From: Deinandra increscens subsp. villosa
Lineage: Eukaryota; Streptophyta; Magnoliopsida; Asterales; Asteraceae
NCBI GenBank assembly: GCA_039602395.1
Contig: JBCNJP010000006.1
Coordinates: 41,441,279 to 41,505,278 of the forward strand
DNA: 64,000 bases
Direction of reading: 5' to 3'
Below, in pieces: positions 54,206 to 64,000 of the stretch. Under the pieces are notes generated by a model that made no database searches, was not told the origin of the DNA, and saw nothing but the letters and a program-made list of their open reading frames with translations. Each line of letters begins with the position of its first letter. Within the stretch, counting starts at the first letter, position 1. The position numbers were made by a program, and so were the translations under genes.

Positions 54206-54260
<55 letters not shown>
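54206..54260. repeat. (TA)n microsatellite right of M3
   Basis: About 53 bp of TA repeat. Confidence 0.97.
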
Positions 54261-54262
<2 letters not shown>

Positions 54263-54404
54263 TATAAGAACTTGTGTTATATAAAATATGCGTATAAAAA
54301 TCAAAACAATAATATTTATGAAGCTACGGGTTCAAAATAAATGATCGATGATAAATTTTGGGTTAAGAAAAGTCCCCAAAATAACAAAAACGCAAAATAG
54401 AGAA

Positions 54405-54640
54405 AATATTGTAGATCACCGGGTTCAAACCTAGACCTTGGATCTACATAGCCATGGTTTGATCACTAGGCTAAGGCGCTGGGTTGGTAACATTTTTTAA
54501 AACAAGCCTTTTGGCTACATAGATGAAATAATATCAAGATCACAGATAACAGTTAAAAAGAAACGCGACAGCCGTGGTTCGAAGCGGGGACCTTGGGGTC
54601 TCTGATGACGCACCTAACCACTGCGTTGGACCTGAACCTT
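54405..54640 (-). other. Two tRNA-like (SINE-head-like) segments
   Basis: On the minus strand, TAGCCTAGTGATC followed after about 40 bp by GGTTTGAACCC (54421-54431 on plus), and then GCAGTGGTTAGG followed by GCTTCGAACCAC (54574-54585 on plus). These resemble A and B boxes of RNA polymerase III promoters in tRNA-derived sequences. No full tRNA fold was established, and no A tail or TSD was found. They may belong to an older repeat. Confidence 0.3.
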
Positions 54641-54642
54641 TT

Positions 54643-55072
54643 AGGGTATGTTTGGTAGAGCTTATTTGAGCCCAAAAGTCCTTTTAAGCAAAAGGACTTA
54701 TTGACTTTTAGCTTTTTCAAAAGGAGTTTGTAAAAATTTGTTTGGATAAGCTTTTGTGATGGTGAAAATTAATAAGTAGAAAAAGTTGTTTCTAAAAAAG
54801 TATTTTTCTTAGCTTAATTATGTAAAATGACAAAAAAACCAAAAGTTGTTTTAAAAAGTTGAGGGTATAAGTGTAAATTGCCAGCTCAAAAGCCAAAAGT
54901 TGTTTCAAAAGTCATGATTTCCTAGCTTTTGAAAATATCCTTGTAGCTACTTTTGCAAAAGTTGTTTTTGAAAAGTCCTTTTCACCATCCAAACATATTT
55001 TTTAACTTATTAACTTTTTGAAGAGCCAATAAGTCAATAAGTTAGTTTCAAATGGAGAGCCAAACATGCACT
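54643..55072. mobile_element. hAT-like MITE
   Basis: Ends GGGTATGTTTGGTAGAGC and, inverted, GTGCATGTTTGGCTCTCC. The interior consists of repeated AAAAGTTGTTT and AGTCCTTTT words and their complements. This is the familiar look of plant hAT-type MITEs. No clear 8-bp TSD was seen. Confidence 0.6.
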
Positions 55073-56089
55073 TAATTTCATTTAATTCAAAAAATATTTA
55101 ACACTTGTCGGACCAGGTTGTTTCCTCCCCCCTGAAACCTAAACGTACCTGGTTCGTTTTTTTGTTCACCGGAAAAGTGGAAAGAGTAAAATAGGCACGA
55201 AAAAAACGCATACCAAACCTTGTAACATGATCAGGGAGTATCCAACATTTACTTCATATTCAAAGACGACACCAAAACGAAAGAACGTAGATGACCACGA
55301 TCGAACTCGAACTTGATGTCGGAGATGGACTTCGACGACTCTGCTATAATTGTTTTACTCGTTAAGACCATTGTGCGATCCAGCGATGATGTAGGAACTC
55401 CGAAACGTCGCTACATGGGAAGGATAAGGGGTTTGATGGTGCTCTGATTCTTCTTTTCCCAATGGTTTGAGGTGGTGCTCCGGGAGGCTTAGAGAGTATC
55501 GAGGGTTACAACTGATTGGGAAAATGAATTTGTTGGTTTCGAGAGGCCGATCATTGAGCGTGACCGAAAGAAATTATATCGAGTTAAGACAAGGCGGTGA
55601 TCGGACGTGACGGTTTCCCAAGACTTCGATTCCACTTTTGACCTATTGCAGAATGGTCCCTTCATGATTTACATAATAGGCTCCCAGGTTTATGCAGTTA
55701 CAAAGTGGGTCCTTCTAGTTTGGGTTAAATGAAAACAAGTTCCACAAATTGCAAAATGGGTCCCTTAAGGTTTGTAAATCACTAACGAACTCTAACAGAG
55801 TCAACTGGAGTGACTTGACAATGAATATACGAATATATACCAACACGTGTTTAACGCGTGACATTATTTATCATCAATTTACCAACTGATGAATAGTAGA
55901 TTATATGGCATGTTTGTAATTTTGATCAAGTTTGAGGGTGTTTTGGATAGATCATGGCATTTTCGTAATTTAGTACGAAGAAGTTGGCCACTTTCCTCAA
56001 TTTGGGGCTTTAACATTGACGTACAAAGGAGTTGGTCATTTCCTCAATTTGCGGCTTTAGCATTGAATCACTTTCCTTAAAAAGCCCCT
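55073..56089. other. Intergenic sequence without a recognised gene
   Basis: No convincing ORF. Near 55640-55790 the phrases TTGCAGAATGGTCCCTTCA and TTGCAAAATGGGTCCCTTA recur, as in several plant MITE families. Near 55980-56060 the phrase GTTGGYCAYTTTCCTCAATTTG.GGCTTTA is present twice in tandem. If A2 has a left LTR, it should lie here, but it does not match the LTR of A. Confidence 0.4.
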
Positions 56090-56194
56090 GCACTACACAT
56101 TATCTCTCACAATTCCTCTTTCGGCAAAACCCTAGAGCTTCTGCGAATTTCCACAGGTCAGTCCTTATCTCTTTTCTCTTCGTCTTTTCCGGTC
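56090..56194 (+). promoter_or_regulatory. Leader of the antisense gene of A2, TATA-like word and telo-box
   Basis: CCTTAAAAAGCCCC at about 56087 is followed by CTACACATTATCTCTCAC and, at 56127-56134, AAACCCTA. A CCACAG-GTCAG junction and a TCTCTTTTCTCTTC run precede the ATG. The layout resembles a plant pol II core promoter with 5' UTR. The part from CTCTTTCGGC onward is shared with element A at 1571-1650. Confidence 0.45.
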
Positions 56195-57963
56195 ATGGGG
56201 AAGAAGATGCTCCGATCTTCGGCCACTGTCTCCAACAATGTGGCCGATGACTTCACCGACCAGGGACTCCTTCCGGCGACGGAGGAGGAGACCTGCAACT
56301 TTGATGATCGAAAGATCGTGATGTTGCAGCGATCATCGAGCTTCCCTGCCGAGGCAGAGTTCCGTCCATACGACCTAGTTCTGAAAGCCGATCACATTTC
56401 CGACGAGTGGGTCTGCTTTCTTTACTACACCTTTCTTCTCGGTATGACATTCCCGTTTCTAGCTTTAGTCAACGAGTTTTTCTCAGTCACCCATCTTGCC
56501 TATTCTCAAGTCATGCCAATGGTATGGCGAATTCTCTTCTCTCTTCATAACCTGAACCAAACCCACAACTTGAACATTGGGGTTGCTGAGATTTGCAAGG
56601 TGTACCGACTGGGTACTCATGGCCACAGTAGATTTGTTTTGAAAACCAGACCTGGAGAAGCCCATATGATCCCGAGGGTTTCTCATAACGACCATGATTG
56701 GAGACGCCAATTCTTCTTTGTCAAAAGGAGTAGTATTATTGGTTGCAAGAACCTTCCTACCCAATGGGTTGTCAAGGGTAGCAAGAGTTTTTGTGATATT
56801 CTAGTTCCATAAAACTCTTCAATTTCTTCGGCTGATGTTTTTTGCTTTTTATCTTTGCAGCTCCCAAGTTTGAAGTCTTAATCAAGCCTGCTCGTGACTC
56901 CTCCAAGAAGCTCAAGGATCTTTACAGCATCCCGGTTGCGGAAAGAAGCTGCCTTCCCGAAGACGTTTTAAGTGCTCGAACCATCTCCCAGCAATCTCTC
57001 AGCCCCTCGAGAACCATGTCTGCAGGTACTTGTAGGAACTTGTTTCTTTCTGTCTCAAGCTATATCTTGTTGATTCTGAAAACTGATCTCTTATTGTTTA
57101 TGATGAAGCTCCAGGTTCAGCTTCCAACTTCTCTTTCTAGGACCTCAAGCTCCTTATTGCTAAGAAGGAAAAGACTGAAGAAACCAACACCAAAGCTCCC
57201 ATAGATGTTTCAGCTCCCAAATTCCGGCCTCCCAGCACTCGGTCCAAGACTTCCTATGCCAAGAAGCGCAAGGCTTCGGACACCACCATCAATGTGGACA
57301 GTTTCGATGGTCTTCCTCCTGTTGCAGCTGCCAATAAGCTTCTCTCACCTCAAGCTGTGGTGAACATTGTAAGTATAGTTTAATGATAGAAAGTATGTTA
57401 GAATCATAGTTAGAATACTTCCCTTGTTGACTTTGATCCATTTTGATTTCATGCAGGGTATTGACAAGCTGAGCCATGAAGTCATCGAACTCGAAGGCAA
57501 ACTAGAAGCAGCTGAGCAGAAGCTTGAGTCCTCTGAGCTTAAACTTGATGAAGCCTTGCTCCGCATCGAGCAGATGGGTAAGATAGCTGCCAGCAAGAAT
57601 CGTTACCATGAGAAGCAGCTTAAGGAACGAGATGCTGCAGCTGCTGAAGACCTAAAGCTGGCTGATCAGAACGCTCAATCCTCAGCTACCATCAGCATGC
57701 TCGAATGCATGATTGAGATGGCTACCGCTACACAGGCTGAAGGCTTCACTCCAAAGAGCTGGCCGGTTAAGGATTGGGAGGAGAGCCTTAAAAGGTTGAT
57801 GGCTGAGAGGGATGAAGCTACTGAGAAGGTTTCCAAGGAGGTTGAGCCGGAGGTCATGAAGGTGGACAAGGAAGTTGGTGAGAAGGACAAGGGCAAGGGT
57901 AAGGAGGTGAAGCAGGCGGAGGCTGCTGGTGATAAGCTGGGCGATGAAGGCATTCTTGACTAG
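56195..57963 (+). pseudogene. Antisense extra gene (aORF) of A2, four exons, one in-frame stop
   Basis: Exons inferred by alignment to A and by GT-AG borders: 56195-56777, 56861-57025, 57109-57368, 57457-57963. Exon sum is 1515 nt, a multiple of three, predicting about 504 codons. Introns are 83, 83 and 88 bp. Exons 1 and 2 are the same length as in A, and the phases are 1, 1 and 0 in both. The protein has a globular N-terminal part (DDFTDQGLLPATEEETCNF, WVCFLYYTFLLGMTF, DWRRQFFFVKRSS), a basic linker (AKKRKASD), a coiled coil (KLEAAEQKLESSELKL) and an Asp/Glu/Lys-rich tail. It belongs to the 'putative gypsy type transposon' group. TAG at 57138-57140 interrupts exon 3. A different acceptor at that TAG would break the frame. 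Confidence 0.75.
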
Positions 57964-58207
57964 GTCGGAGCCCATTTTTTTAGGTTGTGTGTTTGGTTTG
58001 GTGGTAGTTTAAACAATGGTTGTGGTGAAACTAAAACAATGGTAGTTTAACTTATGGAGGCTTGGATGGAGGGACCTTGAGTTTCAAGGCGAAGTCCAAG
58101 CTTCCCAGACAATATAGTTGGCCTCAGGTGGAGGGATCTTGGGTTCCAAGACGAAGCCTGGGGTCAACTTCTTTAATTTCCTGCATATATATATATATTA
58201 TATATAC

Positions 58208-58246
<39 letters not shown>

Positions 58247-59313
58247 CTTAGCAGTATTTTGATCATCATGGTGTGTCGCGTGTATTTTTGGTTATATAGC
58301 AAATTCTAAGAAGTATTTGAATGAGGATCCTGTAGGATGCTCAATAACATAGTTTAGTTTAAAAACTTAAAAGTTGATAAAACCTGCCGAAATTAACAAA
58401 CCATGATGCTAGCCAATACTCAGTTAGTAATAAAATTATGTAACATATGCAGTACCGATGTCACCTATTCAAGAATATTCCAACTGTTGAGATAGTCAAG
58501 ATCCTTGAGGATCCTTAGAAATCCTTAAGATAGACTTGGGGAAATTCCGATGAAACTGAGAGTAAGTCTTAAGCACTTAGGAATGAGTCAAACGGGGGTC
58601 AAGACCATCTTAATCGTTCGAGGCATAAAATGCCTGATAAGCCTTGGGTCTAAGCCAACTGGGGTCAAGCCCATAAACTTGAGAGACACAAAAGTGCCTA
58701 AACCTTTAGCTAATGTGAGAACATTAAAAACCTTTGTTAAACTGAGGTCAAGCTCAAATAATACTTGGGACTAAGCCAACTGGGGTCAAGCCCATAAACT
58801 TGAGAGACACGAAAGTGCCTAAACCTTTGTTGACATGAAAATGCCAAAAACCTTAGGACCTTTTCGAGATGACACGTCTGCCACCCATTTTTGAGATGCG
58901 CTCTATGGCCAACAATGATGAAATTATCAGCCACCCATGGATGGACTGGTCGCACCACCTCGAACCATATGCCACCATCGTGCGCTCCTGGCGAGGGTCT
59001 TGCGCTTCTGGCGATTCCCATTAGTGAACGAGAAGGTGAAAACCTCCTAAACCTTTGATTGCATTCAGAATGCTTTAGACTTAGAAGAGGTGATCAGCCT
59101 CTAGCTTATGATAGGATGCTTAGAACTTCTGCAAAACACTCAAGGCTTGGTGAGGGGTGGGTGTTAGCTTGGCTAACACCCCTCCGATGCCTAAGTCAGT
59201 AATCATTCCATAAATATAATAACATGAAATTGAAATAAGAACCAGAATCGTACCTGAGGTTTTCGAAACTTAAACAAGGATTCTTGGAGATGCTTTGAGG
59301 ATCCAGAGGGCAC
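57964..59313. other. Spacer of A2
   Basis: Counterpart of 3456-4732. It contains (TA)n at about 58185-58245, the GGGGTCAAGCCC direct repeats (58660-58800), GATCCTTGAGGATCC words (58500), and the conserved hairpin GGGTGTTAGC-TTG-GCTAACACCC at 59159-59181. No gene. Confidence 0.7.
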
Positions 59314-60523
59314 TTACATAAAATATAACTTCAAGTGAATTGCGTTCCAGGCTCTTGGGAGCAGCTGACCTTCCATAGTAGCCAGCCTATATGCCCCTTT
59401 TCCAGCTTCTGAGTCTATTAGGTAAGGACCCTCCCATTTAGGTGCGAGTTTTCTATCTGATGGATTGGTAGTATTTTGAAAAGCTTTTCTGAGTACTAGA
59501 TCTCCTACTTGAAATCTTCTAATCCTGAGATTCTTATTGTAAGATTTGGCCATCCTTTGCTGGTATGTTGCCATTCTAAACTTTGCGAGGTCTTTGATTT
59601 CATCGATTGTTTCCAGATCTTCAAGGAGCTCCTGCTTTTTGGCTTCAAAATCTCGGCAGCTTGTTCTGGCAGTCGGCATCACCATTTCAGTGGGAATCAC
59701 AGCTTCTGAACCAAATACTAAGGAGAATGGTGTTCGACCTGTAGCATTCTTGGAAGTTGTTCTTTCAGCCCACAATACGAAAGGTAGCTCTTCAGCCTAT
59801 TTCCCTTTTTTGGCTCCTAGCTTCTTCTTAAGATTATTGATGATGATCTTATTGCTCGATTCCACTTGACCATTAGCTTGTGGATGTATGGGAGTCGAAG
59901 TCACCATCTTGATGCCTCATGCTTCGCAAAAGCCAGTCATTCTTTTTCCAATAAACTAAGATCCGTTGTCACACACTATTTCTGATGGGATTCCAAATCT
60001 TGTCAGGATATTCCTTTTAATGAAGGAAATCACTTCCTTTTCTCTAACTTGGAAAAATGCTTCAGCTTCAATCCACTTAGAGAAATAGTCCGTCACAGCC
60101 AACATGAAGACTTTTCCTCCAAGTGCTACAGGCAGCTTACCAACTATGTCCATGCCCCATTTCATGAACGGAAACGGAGATGATATGGAATGGAGCGGCT
60201 CAGCAGGCTGATGGAGGATATTGCCGTATGCATCACACTTCTGAACAAAAGCCATCGCATCCTTCTTCATAGTAGGCCAATAGTATATTGTCCTCAATAC
60301 TTTGGAAAATAGTGATCTGCCCCCAGCGTGATTGCCACAATCACCTTCATGAATATCCTGGAGTACTGCAAGTGCTTCAGGCTGCTCAAGGCATCTCAAG
60401 TACGGACCTGCAAGAGATTTCTTGTATAAGATACCATTTATTATTGAATACAGGATTACCTTGTTTCGGAAAAGCCTGGAATTCTCGTTTTTGGGGATTT
60501 CTCCTTCTTGGATAAATCTTCTA
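59314..60523 (-). pseudogene. Integrase of A2
   Basis: The minus-strand frame from 60531 has IHEGDCGNHAGGRS and then KCDAYGNILHQ, where A has KCDACQRHGN. A 9-bp loss removes the last Cys of the HHCC finger. Catalytic residues: GMDIVGKLP, VCDNGS followed by TAG at 59956-59958 (CAG in A), and QVESSNK after shifts. The C-terminal frame 59775-59314 (MWAERTTSKNATGRTPFSL ... HLKLYFM) is open and corresponds to both pieces of A. Confidence 0.85.
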
Positions 60524-61584
60524 ATAGGCACTTAATTTAACTGCCCATTTTGCCATTCTTCCTGACATTTCTGGTTTTCTTAGGACACACTTAATAGGAT
60601 AGTTAGTTTTCACATATATAACATGAGTTTCAAAGTAATGCCTTAACTTTTGAGAAGCCATTACGAGAGCTAAAATCAATTTTTCTAAATAAGAATACCT
60701 GGTTTCAGCACCTAATAATGTTTTGCTTATGTAGTATACCGGATATTGTTGTCCCTCATGATCTTTCACAAGCACAAAACTTACTGAGCTGCCTGAAACA
60801 GCTAGGTAGAGAGACAATGGTTCGCCCTTGACTGGTTGCATCAAAAGTGGAGCAGATGATAAATATTCTTTAAGGGAGCTCAAAGTTGCTTCATGCTTTT
60901 CCCCCATTCGAACTTTTTGTTCTTCTTCAATATGTCATAGAATTCTTTGCTCTTCTCGGATGATCTCGATATGAATCTGTTAAGTGCTGCTACTTTTCCA
61001 GTTAATCTTTGAACTTCTTTAACACTTGTTGGAGATTTCAAGTTTATGATTGCTTGGATTTGTTCAGGGCTGGCCTCTATTCCTCTTTCAGTAACCATGA
61101 AGCCCAAGAACTTGTCGGCTCTTACTCCAAAATGGCACTTGGAAGGATTAAATTTCATGTTGAACTTATCCAAGATATCAAAAGCAGCTTCAAGATCTCT
61201 AGGATGGTCCTTTTCTTTCTTCGACTTTACAACCATATCATCTATGTACACCTCCATGGTGGTCCCCAGTTTGTCTTTAAACATCATGTTGACTAGCCTT
61301 TGGTATGTGGCACCTGTATTTCGTAAACCAAAAGGCATTGCAATATAACAATAAATACCTGTGGGTGTCATGAAGGCCGTATCCTCCTGATCTGATGGTT
61401 CCATTTGAATTTGTTGAAAGCCCGAAGATGCGTCCATAAAAGTTAGCATCTCGTGTCCAGCGGTTGCGCCCACCATAGGAACGATGTGTTGTAGAGGGAA
61501 TGGATCTTCCGGGCAGGCCTTGTTTAGATCTGTGTAATCTACACATACCTCCCACTTACCGTTTTTCTTTTGGACTACCACCAA
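60524..61584 (-). pseudogene. RT and RNase H of A2, second RNase H deleted
   Basis: RT from 61584: VDYTDLNKACPEDPF, LTFMDASSGFQQIQ, AMPFGLRNTGATYQRL, and the catalytic YIDDMVVKS (about 61220-61245), then the thumb. A frameshift lies near 60905. RNase H-like sequence runs to KWAVKLSAY, after which the reading joins the integrase region at ATAGG (60524-60528). The about 650 bp holding the archaeal-type RNase H in A (23586-24238) are missing. Confidence 0.85.
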
Positions 61585-61956
61585 ATTAGCCAGTCATCGA
61601 GGATATTTACCTTCTCTAATCATTTTTTACTTGAGCAGCCTGTCAACTTCTTCTTGGATTATGATGTTTCTCTCAGGAGCGAACTTCCTTCTTTTATGAT
61701 GTATGGGCCTGAAAGATTCATCTATACCAGGTTTATGAGTAATAATATCTTTAGATATACCTGTCATGTCTTCATGTTTCCATGCAAACGTTGAGATTCT
61801 GGATTTCAAGAGGTTCACGAGATGCTCCTCGGTATCTTCAGGTATATTGGTTCCCACCAGCACTTTGATTTCAGGATCTTCAGGATTAAGTTGAACTTCT
61901 TTGATTTCCAATTCCTTTGTCATCTGAATTCTTCGTGCCGGTTTCTTTAATTGCTA
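61585..61956 (-). pseudogene. RT start of A2 with readthrough-type stop
   Basis: TAG CAA TTA at 61948-61956 ends gag-protease; the same frame continues QLKKPARRIQ then MTKELEIKEVQLNPEDPE (61923) to 61627, where a stop follows DRLLK. Another stop is near 61595 (PR then stop where A has W). The same nine bases with the same frame relation occur in A. Confidence 0.8.
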
Positions 61957-64000
61957 TGCCGGCTTGGGCTTGATGGTGTTCTTCATAGCAGAAGTGTAGC
62001 AGTCCTTGGCTTCTTGTGGATCACTTAGTATTCTTACAACTCCCCAAGGTGTGGGAAGCTTTACACATTGATGATAGGTAGATGGAACCACTTTCATGTC
62101 ATGGATCCATGGCCTTCCCAAGATTACATTACAACAAGGAAGGGAGTCAATTACGCAGAATTTCTGCATGGAGTTGACTCCTTCAATGTAAACAGGAAGT
62201 CTGATGTCTCCAACCGTATGCTTGGTTTCTCTGTTGAATCCTACTAACACCGAGGATCTTGGAATTATTTCTTCTTCTGGAATGCTCATCTTTTTAAGCA
62301 CGTCTAATTGGATGATGTTGACTGAACTGCCATTGTCTATCAGGATCCTGCGAACATAATGGTTAGCAATACATAATGTAAGTACCATCTTATCAGTTTC
62401 ATCAAAAGAAATGACTTTGTCTTCAGTCAATATCACGTTCTTCTTTGGCCAACTGCCTTGTTCCATCTTGGCCTCTCTAGCGTGTCTCTTTGCTGATGAG
62501 AAAGAGGCTCCGCATATGTCAGATCCCCTTGAGATGAAGTTGATCACTTTAGCATTTGCTGGCGGTGACTGTGCTCTTTTGGGCAGCTCAGCAGCTTCTT
62601 GAGTTTTACTCTTCTTCCTGCCAAACAATTCTTTGAGATGCCCCTTGCTGAGCAGGTAACTGATTTCTTTCCGAAGGGCTATGCAGTCATCTGTTAAGTG
62701 CCCAAAGTCTTTGTGGTAGGCACACCATTTAGACTTATCTTTCCATGATCCTTGTTTCTCTGATTTTCTTGGCCACCTGGCTTTATCAGCTAGATCCTGC
62801 AAGACACATAACAAACCACTTATGTCAATCGAAAAATAGTCATCAGATACCTTTAGGAAGTCTTCTTCGTCGTCTTCATCTTCAACTTCATTGACCCTGG
62901 GATTATCATTCCTGTAATAGGGTTTGGTCCGTTGTTGCTTTCCGGGAGAATCTGTCCTTCTGCCTAGTGACTCATCACCTCTTTTCTGGACCTTCTTATC
63001 ATCTTCCAATCTAATGAACCTTAATGCCCTCGTTCTGACTTCATCAAGGTTCCTGCAAGGGGTCATAACCAAGTCATCATAAAGGCGAGAATCCCCTCTA
63101 ATTCCCATTTTGAAAGCTTCTACAGCAGCTGCCTTATCCAGGTTGGGGATATCCAAAGCTTCTCAACCGAATCTGACCACATAATCCCTTAAGGATTCGT
63201 TGGGCTTCTGAACTATTCGGTATAAGTCACCCGTGAGCTTCTCAAAGCTCCTGCTGCAAGAAAACTGGTTATTAAACAGGTTAACTAAATGGGGAAAAGA
63301 AGTAATGGTATTAGGAGGGATACTGAGCAGCCATTTCCAGGCTGGTCCTGTTAGTGTTGAGCCGAATCCCTTGCATAGGCAAGCTTCTTTGATGTTCACA
63401 GGAATGGGGTTGATTTCCATCCGTTCCCTGTATTGTGCCACGTGCTCCTCAGGATCCGTGGTCCCATCGTAGAGTTTCATGTTGGGGGTTTGAAATATTT
63501 TTGGTATCTCTACGTCACAAATGGGCCATGCAAACCTAGAAACTCTGTGGCAGCCTGCTGGCACTTCAGGAATTGGACGAATAACACCAGGGACACTCGA
63601 GATCATGTCCTTTAACCTCTGAAGTTCCCTAGAAATAGTTGGGTTGATACCTGCATCCCGCATAGTTCCTTGGTTAGGGTTAGCATAAAAATTATCAAAG
63701 TTGTTACCAGCCCTGGAAGTTTGAAGATGGATCTGGGGTCCACATTCAGCATCTCTAAGGATAGTCGGCTCAGTTATGGTTCCCACTTGCATGCGGATGA
63801 AGTCTCCCTCATGCATCTCCTGAGATGAACTTGGGAAAATGCCTATAGAGACAGTAGGGTTAGCGAATAAGGATCCTTGGGGATCTTGAGCAGCTCGGAA
63901 GCGGCTCGGATATTGCTGGAATGGTTGAGATGAAGATCCCCGTAGCATCTGAGTAGTAGGTGCCGCTGACTGCTGAGTCCAAGGCACTTGAAGGTTTGAC
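61957..64000 (-). pseudogene. Gag and protease of A2, N-terminus beyond the window
   Basis: Gag frame 63987-63163 (QIHLQTSRAGNNFDNFY, FQTPNMKLYDGTTDPEEHV, WLLSIPPNTITSFPHL) stops at TGA 63163-63165, which is CGA in A. It continues in a frame from 63156 with the zinc motif CAYHKDFGHLTDDC, a short deletion (about 13 residues) before MVLTLCIANHYV, and protease IDNGSSVNII with CNVILGRPWIHD. It ends at the UAG at 61954-61956. Confidence 0.87.

Larger units (their letters stand above)
56090..64000 (-). mobile_element. Element A2: second Tat-type copy, cut by the window edge
   Basis: Same plan as A on the minus strand (gag, protease, UAG, RT, RNase H, integrase, spacer, antisense gene), without the insertions B and C. 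Unlike A it keeps the RT YIDD motif, but it has lost the second RNase H and part of the integrase finger and has several stops. No LTR was found on the left. The 5' LTR is beyond 64000. Confidence 0.85.

Noticed and set aside
61627..61630. Second shared readthrough stop in RT
   Set aside because: The stop after DRLLK in A2 has no counterpart in A, and the stop after FRPIH in A has none in A2, so both are ordinary damage.

Overview
The window is plant nuclear DNA made almost entirely of nested LTR retrotransposons. I found no host gene that I can defend. The element types (a chromodomain Ty3/gypsy element, an Athila-like gag-pro, Tat-type elements with a second archaeal-style RNase H, and SIRE-like Copia gags), together with AT-rich spacers, (TA)n microsatellites and MITEs, point to a seed plant, probably a eudicot. 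I cannot fix the family from this window. All function calls are from reading motifs; nothing was searched.

Layout, with my own labels. Z is an old gypsy element: its LTR is at 1-805 plus about 29086-29467, its gag remnants are at 29483-29739 and 47396-48620, and its decayed tail lies beyond. Element A (minus strand, Tat type) sits in the LTR of Z (806 to about 29075). Element B (plus strand, 4973-22597, TSD GTTAT) sits in the integrase of A. Element C (plus strand, 5544-15047, TSD TAATC, intact 1478-aa polyprotein, two 2305-bp LTRs) sits in the 5' LTR of B. This is a four-level nest.

A Copia element E (29740 to about 47395) sits in the gag of Z. A SIRE-like element F (34890-41223, TSD CTAGT) is inserted in the reverse transcriptase of E. 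A 3'-truncated reverse copy F' (44866-46461) sits in the 3' UTR of E, fused to a seven-unit array of about 367 bp per unit. Right of this are decayed gypsy DNA, an antisense Z-type LTR, three MITEs embedded in (TA)n runs, a hAT-like MITE, and A2 (about 56090-64000), a second copy of the A family cut by the window edge.

How the parts work together. C has every part expected of an autonomous element. B and F carry gag (B also protease) but no reverse transcriptase or integrase, so they would depend on other elements. A and A2 share two features of special interest. Between protease and reverse transcriptase both keep an in-frame UAG followed by CAA-UUA, the context of leaky readthrough in plant viruses. 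Both also carry, on the strand opposite to gag-pol, a gene of four exons whose three introns have conserved positions and phases. Families B, C, E and F each repeat a private, short, palindrome-like word in LTR or leader.
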